DNA of 64,000 bases from Lipingzhangella_A rawalii (lineage in GTDB: Bacteria > Actinomycetota > Actinomycetes > Streptosporangiales > Streptosporangiaceae). The stretch is taken from the NCBI RefSeq assembly GCF_031628175.1, contig NZ_JAVLVT010000003.1, positions 62,001 through 126,000 on the forward strand, given 5' to 3'. Under the pieces are notes generated by a model. That model had not been told where the DNA came from. It ran no database searches and saw only the letters and a program-made list of their open reading frames with translations. Shown piece by piece: positions 50,238-58,977 of this stretch. The position numbers and the translations under genes were made by a program. How positions within the stretch are numbered: the first letter of the stretch is position 1; each line of letters begins with the position of its first letter.

Positions 50238-51431
50238 TCACCCACCGGTGGCTCGCCGTGCCCGCACTCCAGCCCGGAGCCGGGCGCGCTGCGCCTCGTC
50301 CCGCGCCGCAAGCGCCGCCGTGTGCGCGAGTGCGCGTGCCCCGTCGCACACGGCCTGGTCGGCTGAGGGGCTGGCACAGGCGTCGGTGAACTCCGGCTGG
50401 TGATTGACGGCGGTACCGCTGTCGATGTGGATGGTCGGGTGGATCGAGGGCAACACCTGGCTGACGTTGCCCATGTCGGTGCTACCCAGGGGCGGGTCTG
50501 GCTCCTCGGCCGGGTGGGCCGGGGTGCGTCCGGTGGTGTGGATCGCCGTATGGTAGGCCCGCGCCAGCCACGCGTCTGGGGTGAGGTTCGCATACGGCGG
50601 GGAGGGCTGGTGGAGCGCGAGTTCGGCCCCGCTGGCCAGGGCACCGGCCTGGAAGCAGGCGTGCATGCGGTCGTAGAGGCGCTGGAGGGCCTCGGCGTCG
50701 GGGGCTCGCAGTAGGTACTCCGCCGCGGTGTGTGCGGGAATCACGTTGCTGGCGGTGCCTCCTGCCGTGGTGAAACCGTGCACCTGTTGCCCCGGTTCCA
50801 GCTGTTGACGGGCCAGACCGATCGCGGCCTGCGCGACGGTCATCGCATCGGCCGCGTTGACGCCCAGGTGGGGTGCCATCGCCGCGTGCGACTCCCGACC
50901 GGTATAGGTCACCGTGATGTCGGTGCACGCCAGGGACGTGGGGGCACAGCGCTCGTCGGGTCCGGGGTGCACCATCATGGCCATGGCGACGTCGTCGAAC
51001 ACGCCGGCGTCCAGCATGAGCTGTTTGCCGCCGCCCTGTTCCTCGGCCGGGGTGCCCACGACCCGCACCGTGATGTCGAGGTCGGTGGCCAGATCCCGCA
51101 GGGCCAGGGCCGCGCCGGTGGAGGCCGCGGCGATGATGTTGTGCCCGCAGGCATGCCCGATCTCCGGGAGGGCGTCGTATTCGGCGCACAGAGCGACCAC
51201 CAGGTCCGAGGTGCCGACACTGGCGGTGAACGCCGTATCCAGGCCGGCCACACCCGGCTCTACCTCGAATCCTGCCTCGGCCAGCACTTCGGTCACCTTG
51301 CGGGCGCTGCGGTACTCGGCGAAGGCCAGTTCCGGTTCGGCGTGGATGTCGTGCGAGAGCTGGACCAGAGTATCGCGGTACCGCTGTACCTGGGTGGTGA
51401 TGTGCTGGACGTCGGTCTGGGGGAGGATCAT
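50238..51431 (-). CDS. M20-family amidohydrolase
   Basis: A 397-residue zinc hydrolase of the M20 carboxypeptidase/amidohydrolase group, AbgB-like. Metal-site segments are LCAEYDALPEIGHACGHN, the catalytic Glu pair in GTPAEEQGGGK, and GSTDMGNVSQ near the C-terminus, which carries the Asp-Met-Gly-Asn typical of p-aminobenzoyl-glutamate hydrolase relatives. The dimerisation insert includes SHAAMAPHLGVNAADA. It cleaves an N-acyl or aminobenzoyl amide, but the substrate is unknown. No RBS; TACCGT lies six bases before the ATG. Confidence 0.88.
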   Translation of the reverse strand: MILPQTDVQHITTQVQRYRDTLVQLSHDIHAEPELAFAEYRSARKVTEVLAEAGFEVEPGVAGLDTAFTASVGTSDLVVALCAEYDALPEIGHACGHNIIAAASTGAALALRDLATDLDITVRVVGTPAEEQGGGKQLMLDAGVFDDVAMAMMVHPGPDERCAPTSLACTDITVTYTGRESHAAMAPHLGVNAADAMTVAQAAIGLARQQLEPGQQVHGFTTAGGTASNVIPAHTAAEYLLRAPDAEALQRLYDRMHACFQAGALASGAELALHQPSPPYANLTPDAWLARAYHTAIHTTGRTPAHPAEEPDPPLGSTDMGNVSQVLPSIHPTIHIDSGTAVNHQPEFTDACASPSADQAVCDGARALAHTAALAARDEAQRARLRAGVRARRATGG

Positions 51432-51437
51432 GCGGGT

Positions 51438-51443
51438 ACGGTA
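51438..51443 (-). promoter_or_regulatory. Possible -10 box for a leaderless M20 amidohydrolase transcript
   Basis: On the minus strand TACCGT precedes the ATG at 51431 by six bases. It resembles the leaderless arrangement seen at mutA, the response regulator and gltX, with one base less. Confidence 0.4.
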
Positions 51444-51505
51444 CCGTCCGTTGTCTCGTCGGTGCTGGGGCGGCTCCGTGGTGGTCTGGGCAGCTTCTGG
51501 CCTGG

Positions 51506-52516
51506 TCAGATTTCCTTCGCTGCGGCGTGCAGCCCCGCGGTTGCCGCATCCAGCTTGGCGTCGTCAATGTCGAGGTGCAGCACGAGCCGCACCAGGTCCG
51601 ACCCGAGGGCCACGGCACGCACTCCCTGGGTTTCCAGTGCCGCTACCAGCTGCTGGGCGGAGTCCGCCGGGGTGGTGACCAGCACCATGTTGGTTCGTGC
51701 GACCGCGCTGAGCTGCGTGTTGTCGGTTACGAACCGCGCGAGTCGCTCGGCACGGTCGTGGTCCTGCACCAGCCGGCTGCGGTGCTGGTGTAGTGCGTGC
51801 CGGGCGCCGGCGGCCAGAACCCCGACCTGCCGCATCGCCCCACCCAGCAGCTTGCGGGCTCTCCGGGCCTGGGCGATGGTGGCCGCGTCCCCCGCGAGCG
51901 CGGAGCCGACCGGGGCGCCGAGGCCTTTGGAGAAGCAAACCGAGACCGTGTCGAAACCGGCTGCCACGGCTGCCGGTTCCTGGTCCAGAGCAACGGCGGC
52001 GTTCCACAGCCGCGCTCCGTCCAGGTGGGTGCGCAGCCCGTGTTCGTGGGCGAACGCGGTGGCGCGCCGCTGCTCCTCCAGGGGCACCACGCGTCCGGTC
52101 AGGGTGTTTTCCATGCACAGCAGGCTGGGCCGTGCCCGGTGGATGTCCTCGGTTCCGGTGGCCCAGCGGTGCAGCACGTCCGCGGGTGGAACCCCGTCGG
52201 GGCTGTCGAAGGTGCGTGGCAGCACCCGGGACAGGACCGAGGCGGCCCCCTGCTCGTTGCCCAGGATGTGTGCCTGTTGTGGCGCCCAGATCTCCGCACC
52301 GCTGCGGGTGTGCACATAGACCGCGATCTGGTTGCCCATGTGTCCGGACGGAACGAAGACAGCGGCTTCCTTGCCCAGCAGGTCCGCGGTCTCGGTCTCC
52401 AGGTCGGCGACGGTGGGGTCCTCGCCGAAGACGTCGTCGCCCACCTCTGCCGCTGCGATGGCGGAGCGCATTTCGGGGGTGGGACGGGTGACGGTGTCGG
52501 AGCGCAGGTCGATCAC
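51506..52516 (-). CDS. ltaE: Low-specificity threonine aldolase
   Basis: A 336-residue PLP enzyme that splits threonine or allo-threonine to glycine and acetaldehyde. It begins MIDLRSDTVTRPTPEMR from a GTG with GGAGG ten bases upstream. The PLP Lys is in SVCFSKGLGAPVGSAL; other family segments are VGDDVFGEDPTV and HLDGARLWNAAVAL. Length is normal. It lies between the M20 hydrolase and an acetyltransferase, all on the same strand. Confidence 0.92.
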   Translation of the reverse strand: MIDLRSDTVTRPTPEMRSAIAAAEVGDDVFGEDPTVADLETETADLLGKEAAVFVPSGHMGNQIAVYVHTRSGAEIWAPQQAHILGNEQGAASVLSRVLPRTFDSPDGVPPADVLHRWATGTEDIHRARPSLLCMENTLTGRVVPLEEQRRATAFAHEHGLRTHLDGARLWNAAVALDQEPAAVAAGFDTVSVCFSKGLGAPVGSALAGDAATIAQARRARKLLGGAMRQVGVLAAGARHALHQHRSRLVQDHDRAERLARFVTDNTQLSAVARTNMVLVTTPADSAQQLVAALETQGVRAVALGSDLVRLVLHLDIDDAKLDAATAGLHAAAKEI

Positions 52517-52536
52517 GGTGGCGCTACCTCCGGAAA

Positions 52537-53250
52537 CTAGGAGACGCTCGTCATCCTACGAATCCGGTAGTGGTATCGGGACACGTGGTGGAACCCGGCC
52601 TGCACGTACAGCTCCAGTGCGGCCCTGTTGACGCTCTCCACCGCGAGGTAGGCCCGGCTCGCCTGCCGCGCATGCCCCCAGGCCAGGAGCGCGGACAGCA
52701 CCTGTCGCGCCAGCCCCTGACGGCGGGCCCTCTCCTCGGTGGCCAAGGCGTAGATTCCCACTGTGCCCGCGCTGGGCGCGTGGACCGCACACCCACGGGC
52801 GCGGCCGGAGGCGTGCACCGCATAACCCACGTCTGCTGGTGCGAGGATTCGTGCGGTGATTGCCGCCGACTCCGCGGTGACCCCCAGTGGCTCGTTCAGG
52901 GCGTCCCAGCGGGCGTCGGGTGTGTCCCGGATCTCAACATCGGGCTGAGGCCGGTGGTGGGGGGTAGTGTCGCGCGCCAGCAGTACCGTCGTGCCACAGG
53001 TCTCGAATCCCGCTGCGGCCAGTCGTTGGTCCAGGTGCTGCTGGCCTGGGCCCACTTGGACACAGGGAGTGTGGCCACGCGTGGTGTAGTGCTCGATCAC
53101 CGGCTCGATCGGGGCAGCGTCGTGGATGGCGCGCGCCGAATTGGCGCGTCGGGACGTACCACCGCTGGTCCCCAGGTGCCATCCGTCCCGTTCCACAAGG
53201 TGGAGTGCGGGCCAGTCTGTGGCCAGGCGTTGCCACCACCACGTGTCCAT
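52537..53250 (-). CDS. GNAT-family acetyltransferase, two-domain length
   Basis: A 237-residue protein starting MDTWWWQRLATDW, with GAGGAGG just upstream of the ATG at 53250. The C-terminal 100 residues are a clear GNAT domain: GTVGIYALATEERARRQGLA with the acetyl-CoA loop, then AYLAVESVNRAALELYVQAG and FHHVSRYHYRIR. The first 130 residues resemble the degenerate N-terminal GNAT half of two-domain family members. The substrate is unknown. It ends 20 bases upstream of ltaE on the same strand. Confidence 0.85.
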   Translation of the reverse strand: MDTWWWQRLATDWPALHLVERDGWHLGTSGGTSRRANSARAIHDAAPIEPVIEHYTTRGHTPCVQVGPGQQHLDQRLAAAGFETCGTTVLLARDTTPHHRPQPDVEIRDTPDARWDALNEPLGVTAESAAITARILAPADVGYAVHASGRARGCAVHAPSAGTVGIYALATEERARRQGLARQVLSALLAWGHARQASRAYLAVESVNRAALELYVQAGFHHVSRYHYRIRRMTSVS

Positions 53251-53778
53251 GAATCCTCCTCGACCGTCCCAGACGGGCCGTTCCGGCATCGCGGGATCGC
53301 TGCCCGGACCGATGGAGTTTAGGGGAAGGGCGGGGCCGCCAGCACCGTGTTTCTGTGGCTCCGGGGTTTCTGTGCTGGCGCGCTGCGGTGTATCCGCGGG
53401 CACGGGCGGTGGGGGAGCGGTGCGGGGCGGGCCCCGCGGACTCCAGCGCCTCCCGGTATCCGTCAGACTGGGAGGGGAACGGACATGCCGCCCCGGCGGT
53501 AGGGCTGAGGGGTGCCGGGACGGCCGCACAAGGACGCGCAGACAGCAGGACCCAGGCAGGTGCCGGACGTGGATGGCCAGGACCGGGAAGTAGGGGCAGG
53601 CGGGTGCCGCGAGGGGTGCGGTGCCGGTGCTGGTCCCGCGGTGTGCGCCGCCCCCACTGCCGGTATGGTCCGCGCCATCCGGCCATGTGGGGCCAGGTGC
53701 CACGAACTGGGTTCTCGGTGATACTGCGGGGAGGGACATCCGGCCGTGTGACGGCCCTGGCGATGATGGCGGTGGCAA
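53251..53778. other. 528-base intergenic region
   Basis: Very GC-rich, with open frames on both strands that translate to Arg/Pro/Gly-rich sequence lacking start signals. It separates divergent genes and should contain both promoters. I see no RNA gene. Confidence 0.5.
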
Positions 53779-54708
53779 GTGCCCGAGTACGAGTTCGTGT
53801 TCATCGTGGAGGGCCTCGTCGAGGACGACGTGGCCGCTACCCGCCGACTGCGGGCCGAGTTGGGCGCACGGGTCTGGAGGAGCGGCGAGCTGTGCCGGCT
53901 TCAGGTTCGTTGGACCGGTCCGGACCCGGTGGCGGCCGTTGGTTCCTTCGCGACTCATGTCGCCCAGGTGGTGTCCCGGGTGCGGTTGGCCCGGTTGGAC
54001 CGTGACCTGGTGCGGGTCGCCGATATCGCGTCTCGGGTGGGAGTCCCCGTGGACACCGTCGCGGAGTGGATCGCCAGTCCGAACCCGGAGGGGGAAGTCT
54101 TTCCACAGCCTGAGGGTGACGTGGCGGAAGAGCGCGTGTGGCTGTGGGCGGAGGTCAACCAGTGGCTCGCCGGCTTCGGCTTGGATGACGGGCGTCGTCG
54201 CCCCAGCCGCGCGGACATGGCCGAGATTGAATGGCGACTCCAGCGGCGCAAGCTCACGGAGTTGACCGTGCGGGCCACCCCGGAGAGTGGGCCGAATCTC
54301 GCGCAGGTGTTGGAGCGGGCCCTACGGTCCCCGGACTTCGTGGACTATCTCGTGTCCCGGGACCAGGTCCGTGACGTCAACGGGCGCTACACGATCGTGG
54401 CGTGCGCTCCCGACGAGGCGGCGACCACCGTGTTCCGGCGACTGCGGGGCGCACGTCATCCCGTGGTCCTGGCCATGACGGAGGGTGATGTGCGCGCCGT
54501 GGAGATGACCCCGATCAGCGAGCGTCCCGCCGATGTCGTAGAGCTGGTGCGGGAGATGACCGCACGGGACTGGTTCGGTCTGATCCGGCTCAGCCCCGGC
54601 CAGAGCTACGGACTGCGGGAGGATTCCGAGACCGGGGCGATGCGTGCGGACGGGATGCTGGACATGACCGGGCAGGAGCTGGACGAGGGTGGACTGCCCG
54701 CGGACTAG
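53779..54708 (+). CDS. Hypothetical protein with helix-turn-helix-like segment
   Basis: A 309-residue soluble protein from a GTG (MPEYEFVFIVEG). The first 75 residues alternate strands and helices like a small ferredoxin-like fold. Residues about 74-135 resemble an AlpA/MerR-like helix-turn-helix (LVRVADIASRVGVPVDTVAEW, VWLWAEVNQWLAGFG). The C-terminal 150 residues form another alpha/beta domain (VREMTARDWFGLIRLSPGQS). I know no named family. The start of gltX is 47 bases downstream, so co-transcription is possible, though gltX seems to have its own leaderless promoter. The RBS is weak (GGTGG). Confidence 0.75.
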   Translation: MPEYEFVFIVEGLVEDDVAATRRLRAELGARVWRSGELCRLQVRWTGPDPVAAVGSFATHVAQVVSRVRLARLDRDLVRVADIASRVGVPVDTVAEWIASPNPEGEVFPQPEGDVAEERVWLWAEVNQWLAGFGLDDGRRRPSRADMAEIEWRLQRRKLTELTVRATPESGPNLAQVLERALRSPDFVDYLVSRDQVRDVNGRYTIVACAPDEAATTVFRRLRGARHPVVLAMTEGDVRAVEMTPISERPADVVELVREMTARDWFGLIRLSPGQSYGLREDSETGAMRADGMLDMTGQELDEGGLPAD

Positions 54709-54742
54709 GACGGATGAGGAACGAGTCGCCCCGGCACGGCGT

Positions 54743-54748
54743 TAGGCT
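54743..54748 (+). promoter_or_regulatory. -10 box for a leaderless gltX transcript
   Basis: TAGGCT is followed by seven bases (GGAGATC) and then GTG at 54756. GGAG inside the spacer could alternatively be a Shine-Dalgarno sequence four bases from the start. Confidence 0.5.
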
Positions 54749-54755
54749 GGAGATC

Positions 54756-56165
54756 GTGGCTGATACTTCGATTCGCACCCGTTTCGCACCGTCCCCGACC
54801 GGCATGTTCCATGTGGGAAACGCGCGTTCCCTGCTGCTCAACTGGGTGGTGGCGATGCAGACCGGGGGGCGGCTCGTGTTGCGGATCGAGGACACCGACG
54901 CCGAACGCAACCGTCCGGAGTGGACCGAGGGCATCCTGGACGCCATGGCATGGCTCGGGGTGGACGCCAGCCAGTACGAGGGCCCCTACTCCCAGGCCTC
55001 CTACGCCCCGAAGCACCAGGAGGTTTCCGAGCGCCTGTTCGCGGAGGGGCGGGCCTACTACTGTGACTGCACTCGGGAGCAGCTCCAGCAGCGGCGGGAG
55101 AACCCCAACCTGGGCTACGACGGCTACTGCCGGGACCGGGGCCTGGAGCCGGGGTCGGGGCGTGCGTTGCGGTTCCGCGTCCCCGATGGGGGCGTCACCG
55201 TGGTGGACGACCAGATTCGCGGGCAGGTGGAGTTTCCCCACGACGCCCTGGAGGACTTCGTGATCGCCCGCGGCGACGGTTCGCCGCTGTTCGTGCTGGC
55301 GAACGTGGTCGACGACGTCGAGATGGGCATCACGCACGTGATCCGTGGGGAGGAGCACCTCTCGAACGCGCCCAAGCAGCAGCTGTTGTGGCAGGCTCTG
55401 GGCCACGAGGCACCGGTGTGGGCACACGCCCCCGTGCTGGTGAACGAGAAGCGGCAGAAGCTCTCGAAGCGTCGGGACAAGGTGGCCCTGGAGACCTACC
55501 AGGCGGAGGGCTACCTGCCTGAGGCCATGGTGAACTACCTCATGCTGCTCGGGTGGTCCCCCGGCGACGACCGGGAGATCATGCCGTTGGCCGAGATGGT
55601 TCCGCTGTTCGATCTGGGGGACGTCAACCCGTCTCCGGCGTTCTTCGACGAGAAGAAGCTGCGTGCCTTCAACGGCGAGTACATCCGGGCCCTGGGCGAG
55701 GACGAGTTCGTGGCGCGCTGCCAGCCGTTCCTGCACGGCGACGACGTCCCGTGGCCAGCGGAGAACTTCGACGCCCGGCTGTTCGCGGCGATCGCGCCGC
55801 TGGCACAGACTCGGGTGGCCGTGTTGAGTGAGATCGTCGCGAATGTGGACTTCCTGTTCCTCGACGAGCCCGTTTTTGATGAGAAGAGCTGGGACAAGGC
55901 GATGAAACCGGGCGCGGCCGAGGTGCTTGCCGGGGCGCGGGAACGGTTCGCGGAGGAGTCCCTGTCCTGGGACGCGGCCACGCTCAAGGCGACTCTGGAG
56001 GAGATCGGTCAGCAGCACGGACTCAAACTCGGCAAGGCACAGGCGCCGGTTAGGGTGGCGGTCACCGGACGCACGGTCGGACTGCCGCTGTTCGAGTCTC
56101 TGGAGCTGCTGGGGCGGGAACGTACCCTGGAGCGTATCGACGCCGCCCGTACGCGGTTGGGCTGA
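54756..56165 (+). CDS. gltX: Glutamyl-tRNA synthetase
   Basis: A 469-residue class I aminoacyl-tRNA synthetase starting VADTSIRTRFAPSPTG. It has the HIGH-like motif MFHVGNARS, the family segment RIEDTDAERNRPEW, a zinc-free CDCTREQLQQRRE region, and the KMSKS-like KLSKRRD. The C-terminal helical domain binds the anticodon. In actinomycetes lacking glutaminyl-tRNA synthetase it also charges tRNA-Gln, to be amidated later; that is family knowledge. Length is normal. Confidence 0.95.
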   Translation: MADTSIRTRFAPSPTGMFHVGNARSLLLNWVVAMQTGGRLVLRIEDTDAERNRPEWTEGILDAMAWLGVDASQYEGPYSQASYAPKHQEVSERLFAEGRAYYCDCTREQLQQRRENPNLGYDGYCRDRGLEPGSGRALRFRVPDGGVTVVDDQIRGQVEFPHDALEDFVIARGDGSPLFVLANVVDDVEMGITHVIRGEEHLSNAPKQQLLWQALGHEAPVWAHAPVLVNEKRQKLSKRRDKVALETYQAEGYLPEAMVNYLMLLGWSPGDDREIMPLAEMVPLFDLGDVNPSPAFFDEKKLRAFNGEYIRALGEDEFVARCQPFLHGDDVPWPAENFDARLFAAIAPLAQTRVAVLSEIVANVDFLFLDEPVFDEKSWDKAMKPGAAEVLAGARERFAEESLSWDAATLKATLEEIGQQHGLKLGKAQAPVRVAVTGRTVGLPLFESLELLGRERTLERIDAARTRLG

Positions 56166-56203
56166 TCGCCACGTCGGTGCCCGCCGGCTGCCTGGACGGG
56201 GGC

Positions 56204-56229
56204 GGGCGCTCTAGCTGCTTCTAGCGCCC
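56204..56229 (+). terminator. Stem-loop after gltX
   Basis: GGGCGCT at 56204-56210 pairs with AGCGCCC at 56223-56229, 38 bases after the gltX stop. The stem is only 7 bp with a 12-base loop. The 16-base motif shared with 23067 overlaps its right arm. Confidence 0.4.
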
Positions 56230-56349
56230 CCATCGGCCTTTCCCCGCCCCCAACCTCTGGGGGACCACTCCCAGGTGTCAGCACCGCCGTGATCCCGCCC
56301 CGAAGGCCGTCTCAGGGCTGTGTCGGGATGTTGGGCTGTCGGACGCCGA

Positions 56350-57009
56350 TCAGAACGGCCACCACCACGGTGGCCAGTCCTTGCCATCGTCCTCGTCCGC
56401 GTTGTCCTCGGTGTCATCCCCGTCCTGCTCGGTGTCCTCGGAGCCCTCGGATTCCTCCGTGCCGGACTGGGATTCCCGTTCGTCTCCGGACCCACTCTCG
56501 GAGCTGTCGCCCGACTCCGGGGCGGAGTCCTCCGGGGTCGATTCCGGCGACTCCTCGGCGCCGGAATCTGGAGCACTGCCCGAGATTTCCTGGCCGGCGT
56601 CGGCGGCGTCGTCACTCTCGTGGGTGGTGCCCTGCCCGGTGTTGGTGCTGTCGGGTTGGCCGGACGTGTCGCCGGCGTCCTCGGCCTCTGCCGCGGGATT
56701 CCCGCCGGACAGACTGACCTCGTCTCCGTCGCTGTCCTGGCTGGGCTCCTCGGCGCCGTCCTCGTCGGTCTCGCTGTCCCCGCTGTCGTCGCTGTCGTCG
56801 GATTCCGCCGAGACCGCAGACGGGCTGTCGGTGGGCCCGTCGGCCACATTCGAGTGCAGGGTGTCCCGATTCGACAGGGGGTTGGGCACGATCCCCGACC
56901 AGAAGGCTCCGGCGCCGATGATGGCCAGGACCACAAACACCCCGACGAGAAGGGTCGCCCAGGGTGTGGACAGCCGATTCCGGGCGGCGGCGGAGTGGTC
57001 GCCGGACAT
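56350..57009 (-). CDS. Membrane-anchored, extremely acidic low-complexity protein
   Basis: A 219-residue protein with GAGGGA upstream of its ATG. A short cytoplasmic start (MSGDHSAAARNRLSTPW) is followed by one hydrophobic helix (ATLLVGVFVVLAIIGAGAFW), then 150 residues made almost only of Asp, Glu, Ser, Gly and Pro, and the aromatic C-terminus KDWPPWWWPF. The orientation suggests that the acidic part is outside. No family is recognised. Such a polyanionic spacer with a Trp-rich end might bind wall polymers, cations or another protein. Confidence 0.75.
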   Translation of the reverse strand: MSGDHSAAARNRLSTPWATLLVGVFVVLAIIGAGAFWSGIVPNPLSNRDTLHSNVADGPTDSPSAVSAESDDSDDSGDSETDEDGAEEPSQDSDGDEVSLSGGNPAAEAEDAGDTSGQPDSTNTGQGTTHESDDAADAGQEISGSAPDSGAEESPESTPEDSAPESGDSSESGSGDERESQSGTEESEGSEDTEQDGDDTEDNADEDDGKDWPPWWWPF

Positions 57010-57206
57010 AGGGGCACTCCCTCGTGAGGCTGAATCTGGTGCAGGGCCGGATGGGGCCTAGAGACCCGGACGCTCTGCGCGGTCCTCTGGTCAGAGCGAG
57101 CTGTGGCCCAAGCTACACGAGTTGACGGTACTAGACGGGAGATCTTCGCGTAAGCGCTGGCCCCACGTCAATGGAAAAGCCCATCCGGATCGTGGATTGG
57201 GCGGGC

Positions 57207-57656
57207 TCACTCGGACATGGACGGGGCCTGCGCGCGGTCCACCACCTTGCGCAGCAGCTGAACCAGTGTGGCCCGCTCAGTGTCGTCGAGGGGGGACAAC
57301 ACCGCGGCCTGGGCGGCGTGCACCGGAGTGGAGAGCTGGTCGTGAAGTTCGGTGCCCCGGCGTGAGACCCGCAGTACGACTCGGCGCCGGTCGGTCGTAT
57401 CCGCGTCCCGGTAGGCCAGAGCGGTGGTCACCAGGTGGTCGGCGACCCGGGTGGCGGTCGGCCCGGTGAGGCCCAGCGCCGAGGTGAGTGCGGCCATGCT
57501 GTGTGGTCCGCGCGTGTGTAACAGGTCGAGCGTGCGCCACTGGTCCAGGGTGAGCCCGTGGCCGTGCACGATCTCTTCCGCGCGTCGGTCCACCTCAGCG
57601 GCCACGTGACGCAGGAGTAGCGGATCGATAGCGGGTGCGTCGATGGGGCCGGCCAT
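57207..57656 (-). CDS. MarR-family regulator, divergent from the amide operon
   Basis: A 149-residue MarR protein from MAGPIDAPAIDPLLLRHV. The winged helix is DQWRTLDLLHTRGPHSMAALT, SALGLTGPTATRVADHLVT, and the wing ADTTDRRRVVLRVSRRG; dimerising helices flank it. It is divergent from the AmiC-like gene, with 167 bases between. The mycobacterial acetamidase locus likewise couples a MarR-type regulator with AmiC and AmiS. A palindrome at 57708-57719 in the shared promoter is a likely operator. Control of the amide genes is inference. Confidence 0.88.
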   Translation of the reverse strand: MAGPIDAPAIDPLLLRHVAAEVDRRAEEIVHGHGLTLDQWRTLDLLHTRGPHSMAALTSALGLTGPTATRVADHLVTTALAYRDADTTDRRRVVLRVSRRGTELHDQLSTPVHAAQAAVLSPLDDTERATLVQLLRKVVDRAQAPSMSE

Positions 57657-57707
57657 GCGCGTGCAGTCTCCTCCGGTTGACCACTTGCCCAGAGTATTTC
57701 CATTCGA

Positions 57708-57719
57708 GAAGATTTCTTC
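57708..57719. promoter_or_regulatory. Palindrome GAAGATTTCTTC, candidate MarR operator
   Basis: Five-bp arms (GAAGA/TCTTC) around two central bases, in an AT-richer patch between the divergent MarR and AmiC-like genes. It is the right size for half of a MarR footprint. Confidence 0.5.
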
Positions 57720-57823
57720 CACCGGGGAATCTAGCACGGAGCACTCGGTCCCGCCCGCCGGGGTGCCACCGCGGCCGCAGCTACGCCCGCCCGGGCGTGG
57801 ACCAGGATCGAAAGGGAGTTCAC

Positions 57824-58918
57824 GTGCGGTGTCACTGCCCGACGCACGCTGAGGCCACTGCCGCACCGGGCGGTGCGGATTTTCCGGTGGGGGTGGTGAT
57901 CCCGCTCCAGGGGCCGGCGGGGATCTTCGGTCCGTCGTGTGAGGCGGTGACCGAGGTTGCGGTTGCGTCGATCAACGCAGAGGGGGGAATTCTCGGGCGT
58001 CGCGTCCGCCCGGTGGTCATCGACGGTGGGGATCGGCCCCAGCGCGTGGCCGGCGAAGTCGGGGATCTCGTGCGTTCGGGGCGGATCCACGCGGTGACGG
58101 GGTGGCACATCTCCCGTGTGCGCCAGGCCCTGGTCCCGGTTACCGCCGAGCACGTGCCCTATGTCTATACCTCCCTTTACGAGGGCGGGGAGCAGGGCAG
58201 CGGGGTGTTCTGCTCGGGTGAGACCCCGCCGGACCAGGTTGCCCCGGCGATGCGCTGGATGCGGGACGAGCGGGGAATGCGTCGCTGCTACCTCGTTGGG
58301 GACGACTATGTCTGGCCGCGGGGAACCGCACGGGCCGTGCGCAGCTACGCCCGGGAACTGGGCCTCAGCGTGGTCGGCCGTGAGTTCGTCCCGCTCGGAA
58401 CCTCGAATTTCGACACCACGATGGGGCGGATCGCGGCCAGTGGTGCGGACACGGTGCTGATGTTGCTGGTGGGGCAAGACGCGGTGCACTTCAACCGGGC
58501 CTTCGCGGCGTGGGGCCTGCACGAGCACACCCGTCGCCTCACTCCGTTGATGGAAGAAAACATGCTCCTGGGCAGTGGCCCGGAGGCGACCGAGGAACTT
58601 TATGTGGCGGCGGCCTATTTCCGGTCGCTGGCCACGGAGTCCGCCCTCGACCTGACCGGAGCCTACACGCGGATGCACGGGCCGCACGCGCCGGCACTGA
58701 ACAACATGGCCGAGTCCTGTTTCGAGGGAATGATGGCGCTGGCCGCCCTGTCCCGCCGGGCGCGCAGTGTCCAGCCCTCCGGGTTGATGGCGGTCAGTGA
58801 CGAGGTGGGCTACGACGGTCCCCGCGGACCCATGCAGATCTCCCGTGGGCATGTGCGCCAGCATGTTTACCTCGCGCGTGCCGACGGGGTCGGTTTCGAC
58901 ATCCTCGCCCGTCTCTGA
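57824..58918 (+). CDS. AmiC-like amide-binding protein, probably a cytoplasmic sensor
   Basis: A 364-residue protein from a GTG with AAAGGGAG five bases upstream. The fold is a type I periplasmic-binding protein of the urea/short-chain-amide group (FPVGVVIPLQGPAGIFGPSC, INAEGGILGRRVRPVVIDGG, YTSLYEGGEQGSGVFCSGETP, YLVGDDYVWPRGTARAVRSY). It lacks a signal peptide: only 18 polar residues with CHC precede the domain. Like Pseudomonas AmiC it may therefore sense amides inside the cell rather than deliver them to a transporter; no ABC genes are present. No AmiR/ANTAR gene is nearby, so its partner would be something else. Confidence 0.8.
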   Translation: MRCHCPTHAEATAAPGGADFPVGVVIPLQGPAGIFGPSCEAVTEVAVASINAEGGILGRRVRPVVIDGGDRPQRVAGEVGDLVRSGRIHAVTGWHISRVRQALVPVTAEHVPYVYTSLYEGGEQGSGVFCSGETPPDQVAPAMRWMRDERGMRRCYLVGDDYVWPRGTARAVRSYARELGLSVVGREFVPLGTSNFDTTMGRIAASGADTVLMLLVGQDAVHFNRAFAAWGLHEHTRRLTPLMEENMLLGSGPEATEELYVAAAYFRSLATESALDLTGAYTRMHGPHAPALNNMAESCFEGMMALAALSRRARSVQPSGLMAVSDEVGYDGPRGPMQISRGHVRQHVYLARADGVGFDILARL

Positions 58919-58977
58919 TCCTCCGGGCGGGCCGGGGTCCGGCGCGCCGCGGAGATTCGGTGTGCAGGGACGACCTC

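Noticed and set aside
53422..53437. Hairpin GCGGGGC/GCCCCGC as a terminator
   Set aside because: The loop would be only two bases and no gene ends nearby.
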